Positions 1-8,539 of a stretch of DNA of 64,000 nucleotides are shown in pieces (the stretch's first letter is position 1; each line of letters opens with the position of its first letter). The notes beneath the pieces were generated by a model. The model was given only the letters and a program-made list of their open reading frames with translations. It was not told the DNA's origin and did no database searches. This DNA comes from Candidatus Pyrohabitans jungbluthii (GTDB lineage: Archaea; Hydrothermarchaeota; Hydrothermarchaeia; Hydrothermarchaeales; BMS3B), in assembly GCA_002010065.2 (NCBI GenBank), contig MTMD02000008.1:1-64000 (forward strand), given 5' to 3'. Position numbers and translations under genes: made by a program.

Positions 1-1
1 A

Positions 2-87
2 TGCGGGGGAAGGGATTTGAACCCTCGCAGGCTCTACGCCAACAGGTCCTAAGCCTGTCTCCTTTGACCGGGCTCGGACACCCCCGC
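2..87 (-). tRNA. tRNA-Leu (anticodon UAG)
   Basis: Read on the minus strand, the 7-bp acceptor stem GCGGGGG/CCCCCGC closes the molecule with discriminator A at position 2. The T arm contains GGTTCAAATCC. The anticodon stem ACAGG/CCTGT carries loop CTTAGGA, giving anticodon TAG. A long variable arm is present, as expected of a class II leucine tRNA. No CCA is encoded, because the base after the discriminator is not C. No intron is seen. Confidence 0.95.
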
Positions 88-107
88 AAAGATTAAAAAG
101 AAAGAGA

Positions 108-221
108 TTACCTCTGCTGGAGCTTTCTCTTTCTTCTTCTCTCCTTCAGCTTTTTCTTTCGGGTTTTCCACCGGCATTTTCCACGCTTCTTCCATTTTCT
201 TGACGAATGCTTACCTGCCAT
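108..221 (-). CDS. 37-residue very basic protein, ribosomal-protein-like
   Basis: This short ORF encodes 37 residues, more than half of them Lys or Arg, with two Trp and one Cys. It begins MAGKHSSRKWKKRGKCRW and ends in a Lys/Arg-rich helix-like stretch. A strong Shine-Dalgarno sequence (AAGGAGGAG) lies five to eight bases before the ATG, which is the main reason to accept it as real. It lies between tRNA-Leu and the chorismate lyase gene on the same strand. Size, charge and composition resemble the tiny rRNA-binding proteins such as L41e, but I cannot align it confidently to a named family. A role in the ribosome is inference. Confidence 0.7.
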   Translation of the reverse strand: MAGKHSSRKWKKRGKCRWKTRKKKLKERRRKRKLQQR

Positions 222-343
222 TAAACTCCTCCTTGATGATTATGGTTCCTTTAATGAGGATTACTCACGAGGTAAACTTTTCCAAAATAACTTAATTGAT
301 TACATGACGCGTTTCCTTGGTGTTTCCCTCATATCCCTGTTGG

Positions 344-361
344 GGAGGGGCGTTCCCCTCC
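344..361 (-). terminator. GC-rich hairpin downstream of the chorismate lyase gene
   Basis: A perfect 7-bp inverted repeat, GGAGGGG/CCCCTCC around CGTT, lies eight bases beyond the stop of the minus-strand gene at 369-893. It has no long T tract, so intrinsic termination is only suggested by position. Confidence 0.35.
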
Positions 362-368
362 TCTGGTA

Positions 369-893
369 TCAGAAAAAGCTGTGGGGGAAGACCTCGGTTA
401 TATAGAGCAACGGCTTGCGGCGATGGATGATGGTATAGTTCCTCTCCAGCAGGAGTTCGCCCTCTGCTATGCCAAATACGCTGGCAAGCTGGGAGTTTGC
501 TTTGAACGCAGAAAAGCTGAGAATCTCTCTGCGCGACTCTATCTCAAGCTCAGCCATTATCTTGCCTATGGGTATGTCCGCCCGCATCACCGCATCTCTG
601 AATCTGGGCTCAAGCCTTTTAAGTGGCGCATAGGATGTAGCCCTCACTAGTATTCGTCTGCAACTGCGGAGGTTAACTATGCGGTGGTTAACCTCCTCCC
701 CACCTGCGATGCGGAGCAGCTTTGCGATGCGCTCCTTAGCCTTTACCACCTCCTGATGCACCGTCTCAACCTGAACCTCGCAACCCTCGAGAGCTTCGAG
801 GATTCGCGTTATTGAGCCATCTGTGGTTAGCAAAATTCTGTGCACAGGACTTAGTTTCACCTGCGCCGCAAGCTTCTCAAGCTCGGGTATCAT
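369..893 (-). CDS. chorismate--pyruvate lyase, DUF98/UbiC-like
   Basis: A 174-residue protein of the size of the archaeal DUF98 family. It opens with the family-like segment RILLTTDGSITRILEAL and ends with RNYTIIHRRKPLLYITEVFP, which matches the conserved C-terminal signature of chorismate lyases. The Methanocaldococcus member (MJ0807) is known to convert chorismate to 4-hydroxybenzoate, the precursor of the methanopterin aryl group; the same role is inferred here and fits the CofE and CdhC genes nearby. The start overlaps the end of pyrD by four bases (ATGA), so the two genes are translationally coupled and the lyase is the downstream member. Assignment is by motif only. Confidence 0.82.
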   Translation of the reverse strand: MIPELEKLAAQVKLSPVHRILLTTDGSITRILEALEGCEVQVETVHQEVVKAKERIAKLLRIAGGEEVNHRIVNLRSCRRILVRATSYAPLKRLEPRFRDAVMRADIPIGKIMAELEIESRREILSFSAFKANSQLASVFGIAEGELLLERNYTIIHRRKPLLYITEVFPHSFF

Positions 894-1792
894 TTCAGAG
901 CAAGCCCCACGATATCATCTACGCAAGAATAGCCCCTTTCCTCGAGGAACTCCTGAATCTCAAGGGCCACCTTCCTGAAAACGCTTAGCCCTCTAGTGAG
1001 CACGCCAGTGCCTATCTGCACCGCCTGAGCTCCTGCCATGAGGTACTCCACCGCATCTTTGCCGGTGGTTACGCCTCCGCACCCCATAACAGGTATGTCA
1101 ACCTCCTGGGCAATCTCGTACACGCAGCGCAGGGCAATGGGCTTAATACATGGCCCCGATAGTCCTCCAACTTTATTACCAAGCAAGGGCGTCTTCGCTC
1201 TTATGTCGATTGCCATCGCTTTTAGCGTGTTTATCGCCGTTACTCCGTCAGCACCACCCTCTTCGCACGCCTTTGCAATCTCCACGATGTCCCCCACGTT
1301 GGCGGTGAGTTTAGCGAACACTGGCAGTGAGACAGCACGCTTAACCTCGCGCACCACCTCAAGCGCAAGTTCTGCGTCAGCGCCGAAGAGCGCACCCACC
1401 TTCTCCACATTTGGGCAGGAGAGGTTGAGCTCAATAGCAGCAACGCCAGCATCTGCGAGAATCCTAGCGGCGGCTGCGTAGTCCTCAACCCTGAAGCCAT
1501 ACACGCTCGCTATAACAGGCACCCCACCCTGAAGGGCGATCTTTATCTCCTTCGCAAACTCCTCGACTCCAGGATTTGAAAGACCCACTGCGTTCAGAAT
1601 ACCCTGCTCAATCTCAATCACAGTGGGGTTAGGGTGCCCCTCTCTCGGAACTATCCCGCAGGACTTAGCTACAACTGCCCCAGCACCGTTGCGCGCCACT
1701 CGAAGAAGCGCAGCGCCAGTTGTGCCCAGGATACCTGAGGCGAGCACTGTTGGATTGTTGAGCTTTAAGCCAGCGAACTCCACATCAAGCAT
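890..1792 (-). CDS. pyrD: dihydroorotate dehydrogenase, class 1B
   Basis: A 300-residue flavoprotein of the TIM-barrel dihydroorotate dehydrogenase family. It oxidises dihydroorotate to orotate in pyrimidine synthesis. Visible signatures are the N-terminal NPTVLASGILG, the ELNLSCPNV strand and the C-terminal glycine-rich phosphate-binding stretch GCGGVTTGKDAVEYLMAGA. Length and sequence match the class 1B form that usually works with an iron-sulfur flavoprotein partner, PyrK. No pyrK is present in this window. The gene overlaps the downstream chorismate lyase gene by four bases, linking two otherwise unrelated pathways in one transcript. The start ATG is the first in the frame and gives a normal family N-terminus. 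Confidence 0.93.
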   Translation of the reverse strand: MLDVEFAGLKLNNPTVLASGILGTTGAALLRVARNGAGAVVAKSCGIVPREGHPNPTVIEIEQGILNAVGLSNPGVEEFAKEIKIALQGGVPVIASVYGFRVEDYAAAARILADAGVAAIELNLSCPNVEKVGALFGADAELALEVVREVKRAVSLPVFAKLTANVGDIVEIAKACEEGGADGVTAINTLKAMAIDIRAKTPLLGNKVGGLSGPCIKPIALRCVYEIAQEVDIPVMGCGGVTTGKDAVEYLMAGAQAVQIGTGVLTRGLSVFRKVALEIQEFLEERGYSCVDDIVGLALK

Positions 1793-1826
1793 GGTTGTAA
1801 AACACCCCGCGACAATAAAACCTTTT

Positions 1827-2864
1827 CTAATTTTTTATGCCAAAGAGGTAAACTCTTCCATCCCTGCTACCCACCGCAAGAGCGTTCCCATCGGTGGAGA
1901 ACTCCACGCTTGTTGGCTCCTGTACAAAGTCAAGCTGGGTGATTAAACGACCATCGTAGCTCAGCAGGTAAACCTTTTTATCCCAGGAGGCGAGAGCTAT
2001 TAGCTCGGGGTTCTCAGCTATTGCAACGTCATGGTTAGAGAACCCGCTTCTGAATTTCCACAGCAGCTTCCCATTTATGTCGTAAACGTAGAGCATCCTA
2101 TCCTGTGTGGCGCCTGCAACCAACTTAGATGAGAGAGCGCACCCGTAGATATAGCTCCCCCGTCCACCGCTCCTTTTCCATTTAAGCTTTCTGCTGGTGT
2201 CCAGAAGGTAAAGATAGGTGTCATCTCCTGCCAGCGCTACGTGCATGCCGTCTGTTGCGACGTCCCAAACCCCCCAGGCGCTATCCTGAGTTTCAAAAAT
2301 CCAACGTGGCTCGCCTTCGAGTGTGTACGCATAAGCCCTGCCATCGCCAGCAGCCACAACTACCAGGTTCGTCTCCTCTGAAATTGCCACCCCCTTTACT
2401 ATGTTCTGGAGCTTCTTCTCCCAGATTAAGCTTGCGTTACTGCTTGTTAGATTGAAAAGGTAGATTCTCGCCTCTGGCACGAGGTAGCTCGCCGCAACTA
2501 GGTAGTTCTCCCTTTCGCTCAGCGCCACCGCTTCAGCGTTTCCTCGCGTTTCAAACCTCCAGAGCAGAACGCCGCTCATGTTAAAAAGGTAAAGGTGGTT
2601 GTCGTAACTTGCGGCAGCCACGTAGCTTCTGCCTGCGTCCACCCCATAGACTGGCTCGCGGGTGTAGTAACTCCACAAAAGTGAAAGGTTTAGCCTATCC
2701 ACGCTTTCGTGAAGGGGTGGTGCATTCTCCTGCAGTGCTGGTGGCGTCGTCGTCGGAAGGGTATCGCCCTTAGCAGGTGGCGGTTCCTCAACCACCTCAC
2801 CACTTTCTTCAGCGATGCATGCTGAGAAGGCAAGGAGCATGAGAAGCAGGATAGCTCTTTCCAT
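1827..2864 (-). CDS. PQQ-like beta-propeller lipoprotein
   Basis: A 345-residue protein with a lipoprotein-type signal peptide: a hydrophobic run (LLLMLLAFSAC) places a lipobox cysteine at about residue 16, followed by an acidic, Pro-rich linker to about residue 50. The rest is a repeating propeller. Blades recur with the pattern YLFNMSG...LLWRFETRG, YLLDTSRKLKWKR, YVYDINGKLLWKF and YLLSYDGRL, typical of WD40/PQQ-like repeats. It is probably anchored outside the cell membrane. It is the last gene of a minus-strand cluster with two polymerase-like membrane proteins and a glycosyltransferase, starting two bases after its neighbour stops. No enzymatic function can be read from the repeats. Confidence 0.75.
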   Translation of the reverse strand: MERAILLLMLLAFSACIAEESGEVVEEPPPAKGDTLPTTTPPALQENAPPLHESVDRLNLSLLWSYYTREPVYGVDAGRSYVAAASYDNHLYLFNMSGVLLWRFETRGNAEAVALSERENYLVAASYLVPEARIYLFNLTSSNASLIWEKKLQNIVKGVAISEETNLVVVAAGDGRAYAYTLEGEPRWIFETQDSAWGVWDVATDGMHVALAGDDTYLYLLDTSRKLKWKRSGGRGSYIYGCALSSKLVAGATQDRMLYVYDINGKLLWKFRSGFSNHDVAIAENPELIALASWDKKVYLLSYDGRLITQLDFVQEPTSVEFSTDGNALAVGSRDGRVYLFGIKN

Positions 2865-2866
2865 TT

Positions 2867-4042
2867 TTATCTCACTTTTTCTACTCTGAGTGAGAGGTAG
2901 AGGAGGGTGAGCAGGAAAAGCACACTCGTTGGCTGAATTCCAACTTCTATTAGAATGAGCACATGGGTAAGGGCAACTGCATACACAGCGTTGCCCACGT
3001 TATTCTCAGCAAGGCGGTGCATAATGCCTAGGTACAATCCCACCAGCGAGGCGGTTATCATTAAGCCAATAATCCCAAAATCAAGCGTTGCAGGGCCGAA
3101 AAGCGTTGAGGTTATTATGTGCTCCTTTTCGTAGCCCAGTATTACCCTGCTTGTAATTACCTGGATAACGTCGGCGAGCGCAGCGCCGTGAAGCAAACCC
3201 CAGGGCAGAGAAAGCTCTACTATTCTGTCGAACACCGAGAAGGTGAAGCCGGCGCGGTAAAATATGTAGTAGTGGGGTGGAATCTTCCAGCTCGCGTAGG
3301 CAACGCTTGCTATGTGGGTGCTCACAAGGGTTAAGATTACTGCTATGCCCGCAAGCGCAGGTGCAACCCCACGAAGGCTCAGCCTGTCTGTAAGTAAACC
3401 TGCTATGGTTGCGCTCAGAATCACAGCAATGGCATCGCTCTTGAAGCCTGAGAGCACAGCGAGGATAACAAGAAAGAGGATGCCTAATATTGCGACTCTG
3501 CGTGCGGCGAGGGCGGCAAGCAGAGAGGCTGAGAGCACCGCAAGTCCATGAAAGACTGCACGCGCCGGCGATACCGCCATGCTCTCGCGGAAGCCTGCCT
3601 CAAGCAGTGGTATGCCGTGCAGGAGTGTTAGTGCCGCAGCAGCCACAGCGAGGGCGTAGGAACCAGCTATCAACGCAGGTACAGAGCCGAAGCGGGTGAA
3701 CAGGAGCCAGAAGGCGATGCTTCCAAGGGAGAGAGTGAGGTTGAAAACAAGCTGCTCCGGAAAGGTGGACTGCAGAGCGAAAAATGCGAGGGCAGCCATA
3801 ACCGGAAGGAGGTAGTCTGGATTCAATTTCACCTCAACCTTCTTCCCCAGTAGCGCAAAGGCGACGACGAGGGCGACGCCGAAGAGGCTCACAATGAAGC
3901 TCAAACTATGAAGGCTGCCGAATGCTTGGGCTAGGTACCTGCTGGTGACCTCTATCCTGTAGCCAAGATAGGCGCAGGCAAGGAAGATAAGGTAGACCGA
4001 GGGGAAGACGACCTCAGGATGAAGAATTCTCTTAACCCTCAT
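2867..4042 (-). CDS. polytopic membrane protein, oligosaccharide polymerase-like
   Basis: A 391-residue protein consisting almost entirely of hydrophobic helices, about ten to twelve by eye. Its C-terminal third (ITSTLFGPATLDFGIIGLM) is clearly related to TSTLLGTVSLDLGLAGIV in the 5071-6393 gene, so the two are paralogues. A late small loop followed by hydrophobic helices, beside a GT4 glycosyltransferase, is the usual setting of Wzy/O-antigen-type repeat unit polymerases. Polymerase activity is inferred from topology and context. The ATG overlaps the stop of the glycosyltransferase gene by four bases (ATGA), indicating tight coupling. Confidence 0.6.
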   Translation of the reverse strand: MRVKRILHPEVVFPSVYLIFLACAYLGYRIEVTSRYLAQAFGSLHSLSFIVSLFGVALVVAFALLGKKVEVKLNPDYLLPVMAALAFFALQSTFPEQLVFNLTLSLGSIAFWLLFTRFGSVPALIAGSYALAVAAAALTLLHGIPLLEAGFRESMAVSPARAVFHGLAVLSASLLAALAARRVAILGILFLVILAVLSGFKSDAIAVILSATIAGLLTDRLSLRGVAPALAGIAVILTLVSTHIASVAYASWKIPPHYYIFYRAGFTFSVFDRIVELSLPWGLLHGAALADVIQVITSRVILGYEKEHIITSTLFGPATLDFGIIGLMITASLVGLYLGIMHRLAENNVGNAVYAVALTHVLILIEVGIQPTSVLFLLTLLYLSLRVEKVR

Positions 4043-5058
4043 CTTTTCAGCTCCGCGTAGAGGTTAGCGTACTGCTGCGCGGTCTTCTCCCATGAAAACA
4101 TCGCAGCGCGCTTTCTGGCATTCTGGGATAACTTCTGCCACAGCGCTTTGTCCGCCATCACCTTAATGAGCGCCTCGGCTAAAGCGGAGGCGTCGTCCTT
4201 TTCAACCAGCATCCCAGCTTCGCCGTGGGTAACAACCTCAGGTATTCCTCCAACTCGAGTAGCCACGACGGGCAAGCCATACGCCATTGCTTCAAGAGCC
4301 ACGAGTCCAAAGCCTTCACTGCGTGAGGGAAGCGCAAGTACGCGGGAGCGGGAGTAGTAGCCGCCTAGCCTGTTTCTGCTTCCCTCAAAAAATACATCTT
4401 TTAGCTTTAGCCTAGTGCTCATATTCTCTAGTGCTTCCCTCTCCCTGCCGTCGCCGACGATAACCAGCTTCGCCTCAGGCAGGCGTTCTTTTACAATGCG
4501 GTAAGCCTTGAGCAGGGTGTCTATGCCTTTCTGCTTCACAAGGCTGCCCACGAAGAGTATGCTCATCTCCCTCTCCGCTTCTTCCCATTCAGGAAGTTCA
4601 ACGCCATTATAGATAACCCTAACCTTTTCTGCCTCCACCCCCAGCTTCTCAGCCTCCTCTTTCAGAAATCTGCTCACGGCTACGACTGCGTCAGCCTGCT
4701 TTAAAACAAGCTTTACGAGGGGTCGCGTCATTCGCCTCCTTGCTAGGTAGTTTATGTCTGTGCCGTGGAGGGTTACCACAAGAGGCAAGCGCAGGGCATG
4801 CTTGAGCGCCACGCCGAGTAAGCCCTGAGGAATCGCGTAGTGGGCATGAATCAGGTCGTATTTTCTTCTTCTACTCTTTCTAAGAGCGGTGAGGAAGCCT
4901 AAAACAGTAAAGCTGATTGCTCTGATAAGTGGAAGCCTCGCAAATCGTGGATATGTGACTATCTCAAAGGCGTGAGGAGAGCGCTTAATCAGGTTCTCCA
5001 CGTGGGTCACAACCCCGCCCCTCGCGGGCTTCCATATGGTGAGAAGCAGCACCCGCAT
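4039..5058 (-). CDS. GT4-family glycosyltransferase
   Basis: About 339 residues with a two-Rossmann GT-B fold. The N-terminal domain has the acceptor-side motif IHAHYAIPQGLLG and LHGTDINYL. The C-terminal domain begins near ILFVGSLVKQKGIDTLLKA and carries the donor-binding E-x7-E motif in EGFGLVALEAMAYGLPVVA, diagnostic of retaining GT4 enzymes that use nucleotide sugars. It probably adds a sugar to a lipid-linked or surface glycan together with the two flanking membrane proteins. The ATG at 5058 is chosen because it follows GGTGGTGG; an in-frame GTG at 5067 is also possible. The donor sugar cannot be told from the sequence. Confidence 0.87.
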   Translation of the reverse strand: MRVLLLTIWKPARGGVVTHVENLIKRSPHAFEIVTYPRFARLPLIRAISFTVLGFLTALRKSRRRKYDLIHAHYAIPQGLLGVALKHALRLPLVVTLHGTDINYLARRRMTRPLVKLVLKQADAVVAVSRFLKEEAEKLGVEAEKVRVIYNGVELPEWEEAEREMSILFVGSLVKQKGIDTLLKAYRIVKERLPEAKLVIVGDGREREALENMSTRLKLKDVFFEGSRNRLGGYYSRSRVLALPSRSEGFGLVALEAMAYGLPVVATRVGGIPEVVTHGEAGMLVEKDDASALAEALIKVMADKALWQKLSQNARKRAAMFSWEKTAQQYANLYAELKR

Positions 5059-5070
5059 TACCACCACCAG

Positions 5071-6393
5071 CTACATTCTCGCAATGGATGTTACCGCGAC
5101 GAAGGCTGTAAACGCGTAGAGCACAAAGACATTGAAGTCCACCAAGCCAGTTTCTATCCCCGCAAGCAGGTAGGCGAAGCAAATGCTAAAGAGCGCAGTG
5201 GCGAGCGCAGAGCCGGTGCGCTTTGAAAGTGCGTATGCCGCGCCGATTATAGCTCCAATGGCGAGGGCAAAGGTAACTATGCCAGCGAGCCCCAAATCTA
5301 AGCTTACAGTGCCGAGAAGAGTCGAAGTCAGCGAAACCCCGCTGACGCCAAAGTTCCTCGCCACTATTGTGCGCGGTCCAAGGCTTAAGCCAGGCACAAA
5401 ATCCAGGAAGGAGGAGAAGGTGGCTAAGGCTATGTCGCCTTGGTAATATCCAAATAGAAGGGTAGTAACACCCGCCTTATAAAGGCTATTAACCGTGAAG
5501 TCGTAAAGCGTCAGGGTTAAATCAGCCCTCTTTGCTATCACCTCGAGGATGCCAACCTCGCTTCCAATAACGAGGGCGCGGTAGTAGCCCAGTGCTGCCA
5601 CAGAGAGGAGACCCGCGCCAAGGGCGATGAGCATCTCTGCCATGCCTATTATTCGGTAGCGGTTCATTACAAAGGTGAAGGCGAGAATTGAAACCACAGT
5701 CTGAGTACGGTAGCCGAGCAGGGTTATAAGGAAGGTTGTCGCCACTGCAATTGCAAGGGTGTAAACCCTCGCATCCCGCAGGCTCAGCTTACCGGCGAGG
5801 AGGTGCTTCCCGAGCAGAGAGGCGAGGATAACACCTCCGAGGACCAAGAAAGTGGCAATGTAGGTGTAGGCGACGCTTAGCTTAACCCTTGCCTGCGGCT
5901 CAAGCAGCGGAACCTTATAAGCCCTGTAGAGGTCAGCGCACAGCGCGAGCAGGGAGAGAATGAACAGCACAAGCCCAAGCCTCAGACTACGCTCCTCGAA
6001 TGCAACGCTTCTCACCTTAACCCTGGTTGCCAGCGAAAAGGCGAGGAGGAAGGAGATGAGGGAGACAATCACAAGCAAAAAGGAGAGAAGGCTTATCTTC
6101 CCGAGGGAGAGGAAGACCAAGTAGGCGAGGGGAAAGAGAAATGCTGGTGAAAGCTCCGCCTGAGGAAGCCTGCGGTTCACCCTGTCCACAATTGCGTAAA
6201 CCCTCTCAGGATAAAGCCGGAGCAGAAGCGCAGCGGAACTGCGCAGGCAAGAGAGCTGCAAGCTCCTCTCAAGAAAGGCTGCACCTCTGTCCACGGTGCG
6301 CATAATGAGGCTCTTCTCAAGGGAAGCTGTGAGAAACAGTGTCGCCTCTTTTAGAAGGCTCACAAGCTTACAGGAGCTCACCAATGCTGACAT
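5071..6393 (-). CDS. polytopic membrane protein, oligosaccharide polymerase-like (paralogue)
   Basis: A protein of about 440 residues. After an N-terminal region of some 90 residues without strong hydrophobicity it has roughly ten to twelve membrane helices. The C-terminal segment PRTIVARNFGVSGVSLTST with the following helix parallels the same region of the 2867-4042 protein. The start at 6393 (MSALVSS...) is preferred over an upstream in-frame codon because GAGGGAGA precedes it and the upstream start would overlap the neighbouring gene deeply; the chosen start still overlaps that gene by 26 bases. A role in polymerising or exporting a surface glycan is inferred from topology and the adjoining GT4 gene. 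Confidence 0.58.
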   Translation of the reverse strand: MSALVSSCKLVSLLKEATLFLTASLEKSLIMRTVDRGAAFLERSLQLSCLRSSAALLLRLYPERVYAIVDRVNRRLPQAELSPAFLFPLAYLVFLSLGKISLLSFLLVIVSLISFLLAFSLATRVKVRSVAFEERSLRLGLVLFILSLLALCADLYRAYKVPLLEPQARVKLSVAYTYIATFLVLGGVILASLLGKHLLAGKLSLRDARVYTLAIAVATTFLITLLGYRTQTVVSILAFTFVMNRYRIIGMAEMLIALGAGLLSVAALGYYRALVIGSEVGILEVIAKRADLTLTLYDFTVNSLYKAGVTTLLFGYYQGDIALATFSSFLDFVPGLSLGPRTIVARNFGVSGVSLTSTLLGTVSLDLGLAGIVTFALAIGAIIGAAYALSKRTGSALATALFSICFAYLLAGIETGLVDFNVFVLYAFTAFVAVTSIARM

Positions 6394-7195
6394 AGGTTGC
6401 GTCTCCCTCTTCTCTAAGGAATCCTTGCATGACCGCAGCTTTTGCTGCTTCTGCCACCCTCTCCCTTTCCAGCTCCCTATCATAACCCAGGTATATCCTC
6501 AGGTTTCTGGCTATAACCTCGCCGCTCTCGAGGTTGAGGTGCTCAAGCTCCCCCAGGTCAACAGCTCTAAGGGAGAGCATGTACAGGTCTTCGCCTATCT
6601 TGTATGCCCTCGCATCCACACAGTAGAAGCAGCCCTCGATGGCCTTCTTAACATCCAAATATCTCCTCCCTGGCTGGCTTATGCTTATTTCCCCTGTCAG
6701 CACCATCCTGCTGGCATCAGTATTTTCCCTTAACTGCTCGAGTTCGGCAAGAAATTCACTAAAATTTCCAAAATGCTCTTTCTTTGAATAAAAACTCAGG
6801 GAGGATGAGTAAAGAGGCATAAGTTTAATTTCTTTTGCTGCCACGTCCTCGAGGTAGCTCATGCTGCCGCCAACTCTGAACTCATCCCCATACTGATTTT
6901 TAATATGCAGGGTGCCTCCCCTCGCAGCTATAACCATCCCACTGAAATTTCTCTCCCTCTGCATAGGGTCGCCGATGTTAATCCCCCTTATCTCCGCCTC
7001 TATCAGAAAGCCTTTGCTTTCCAGCTTGTTGTAGGTTTTAACCGCCTTATAAACTTCTTCGCCGCTGAAAACAAGCTCCTCTGCTAGCACCGTTCTGGCA
7101 AACGAAAAAGCGAGAAAGAGAATAAGAGCAACAAAAATGAGGTCAACAAAGTTCACACCCAGAACCTTTCCCTCTTTAATATCCAGAAGCTTCAT
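6368..7195 (-). CDS. DUF4330-like membrane-anchored protein
   Basis: 275 residues. The N-terminus (LLDIKEGKVLGVNFVDLIFVALI) matches the DUF4330 pattern of a short cytoplasmic lead followed by one transmembrane helix at about residues 15-35. The remainder is hydrophilic and presumably external, with beta-rich segments. No catalytic motif is recognised. It overlaps both its upstream neighbour (ATGA, four bases) and the polymerase-like gene downstream, so it belongs to the polysaccharide operon. DUF4330 proteins elsewhere often accompany surface polysaccharide genes; their biochemical role is unknown to me. Confidence 0.6.
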   Translation of the reverse strand: MKLLDIKEGKVLGVNFVDLIFVALILFLAFSFARTVLAEELVFSGEEVYKAVKTYNKLESKGFLIEAEIRGINIGDPMQRERNFSGMVIAARGGTLHIKNQYGDEFRVGGSMSYLEDVAAKEIKLMPLYSSSLSFYSKKEHFGNFSEFLAELEQLRENTDASRMVLTGEISISQPGRRYLDVKKAIEGCFYCVDARAYKIGEDLYMLSLRAVDLGELEHLNLESGEVIARNLRIYLGYDRELERERVAEAAKAAVMQGFLREEGDATYVSIGELL

Positions 7196-7527
7196 TTCTC
7201 TCGCCTTTTCTGATAGGCAAAAAATGCCAAGTTTATTATGAACAGAACGAAAAACACAAGTTTAAATACATTGTTGAATCCAGGGGCATGGGGGTAGGAG
7301 GGGCCGAAAATTTTGAAAAGAATGCCAACGAAGAGGAAATAGAGCCTGTCGAGGAAGAAGAGGTAGTTCTCAAAGAAGTGCCGGAAGGCAAGAAAGATAT
7401 TGTACTTGTTAAAAAGGCTGAGAGACAGCAGTACGTAAAGGGTAATCGCCTGGAGCATCGTAAAACCTACAGCATAGCCCAATATCTCCAGCACCCTCTC
7501 AACCCTGCTATTCCCTTCCTCGCTCAT
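7192..7527 (-). CDS. small membrane protein, unknown function
   Basis: 111 residues with three hydrophobic stretches, roughly residues 12-35, 45-68 and 85-105, and a Lys/Arg-rich C-terminus (YQKRREK) that should lie in the cytoplasm. Many Phe and Tyr residues occur. I do not recognise the family. It is the first gene of the surface glycan operon and overlaps the DUF4330-like gene by four bases. It may be an accessory subunit, but that is only inference from position. Confidence 0.55.
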   Translation of the reverse strand: MSEEGNSRVERVLEILGYAVGFTMLQAITLYVLLSLSLFNKYNIFLAFRHFFENYLFFLDRLYFLFVGILFKIFGPSYPHAPGFNNVFKLVFFVLFIINLAFFAYQKRREK

Positions 7528-7609
7528 ACTAACCTACATGTTCTATTAAGCCCCTGCGTTAAAAATCTTGCGCTGATTGAAAACAAAACTTTTAAGCTTC
7601 AGGTGTACA

Positions 7610-7683
7610 TGCGGGCGCCGGGATTCGAACCCGGGCAGGTGGCTTGGAAGGCCACAATCCTAACCAGACTAGATCACGCCCGC
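7610..7683 (-). tRNA. tRNA-Gly (anticodon UCC)
   Basis: A 74-base cloverleaf on the minus strand. The acceptor stem is GCGGGCG/CGCCCGC with discriminator A. The anticodon stem GTGGC/GCCAC carries loop CTTCCAA, giving TCC. The T loop GGTTCGAATCC is intact. CCA is not encoded and no intron is seen. Confidence 0.95.
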
Positions 7684-7729
7684 TCTCAGCATGCATTTTA
7701 TCAGACTAACAAGAGTAAGAATTTCATCT

Positions 7730-8476
7730 TCACCTGAAAACATCCATCTCCTTTGGTCTTATTAGCTCCTTCACTGTGCCCTCACCCAGCACCTTTAGCC
7801 CGCGCACTATTGCGACAGGAATCCCCTCGCCGCCCTCGCCCATCACCAGGTTGGCCGCCGCAGCTATGTTGTCAGCTACAGCGACGCGGGTTACCTGAAG
7901 CTCCCTGCCAAGCAAATCCCGCTCTCCACGCCGATCCAAAAGCGCAACCACGCCTGCGCAACCAATTGCCACGCCCACGCTGCCGTAGCGGAAGCACCTG
8001 CCAAAGGAGTCGGCTATAATAACGCCCACCCTCTTTCCGGTCGCAGCCTCCAGTTTCCTTCTAATCTCCTCAGCACTCCTGTCAGGGTCAATAGGCAGAA
8101 GCTTTGCTTTACCCTCATGCACATTGCTCTGGTCTATTCCAGCGTTGGCGCACACGAAGCCGTGCTTGGTTTCAACGATGATAAAATTCTCGCCCACGGC
8201 GAGCACCTCTCTTGCCTCGTCGAGTATTAGCTGCACCACCCTTGCGTCCTTACCTGTTATCTCCGCAAGCCTGCGCGCCTCCTGCGAAGGCGTCACGTTG
8301 CTCAGCTCCACTTCGCGCCCCTCTGCCCTTGCGACAATCTTTTCGGTCACCACAACCACGTCACAATCCTGTAGCCTGAGGTTTTGCCTCTCCATCGCCT
8401 CTAGGATAAGCGCCGCTATGTCGTCACCCTTCATTACGTAGGGTATGTGCCTTAGCGCGTAAATCTCAAGCTTCAT
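7730..8476 (-). CDS. cofE: coenzyme F420-0:L-glutamate ligase
   Basis: A 248-residue single-domain CofE. It adds gamma-linked glutamates to F420-0 using GTP. Visible family signatures are VVTEKIVARAEGR near residue 45, the strongly conserved DSFGR..RYG..GVAIG segment near residue 155, and VADNIAAAANLVMGEG near residue 200. Length matches the archaeal stand-alone form rather than the fused actinobacterial FbiB. It stands alone between tRNA-Gly and a divergent tRNA-modification gene. Its presence shows the host makes F420, consistent with methanogenic or reverse methanogenic C1 chemistry. Confidence 0.95.
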   Translation of the reverse strand: MKLEIYALRHIPYVMKGDDIAALILEAMERQNLRLQDCDVVVVTEKIVARAEGREVELSNVTPSQEARRLAEITGKDARVVQLILDEAREVLAVGENFIIVETKHGFVCANAGIDQSNVHEGKAKLLPIDPDRSAEEIRRKLEAATGKRVGVIIADSFGRCFRYGSVGVAIGCAGVVALLDRRGERDLLGRELQVTRVAVADNIAAAANLVMGEGGEGIPVAIVRGLKVLGEGTVKELIRPKEMDVFR

Positions 8477-8498
8477 ATTCTAACCTTGCCTTTTTGGC

Positions 8499-8506
8499 TT
8501 TATATC
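8499..8506 (+). promoter_or_regulatory. TATA box for the methylthiotransferase gene
   Basis: TTTATATC lies about 38 bases before the GTG at 8540, placing a predicted transcription start near 8527. It falls inside the longest possible reading frame (TTG at 8486), which argues that the true start is downstream. Confidence 0.5.
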
Positions 8507-8539
8507 TTGTTGCCCACGTTATGCCTTTTGAAGCAGAGC

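Noticed and set aside
8486-8539. Longer N-terminus of the methylthiotransferase from TTG 8486
   Set aside because: The extra 18 residues are unlike the family and contain the likely TATA box.
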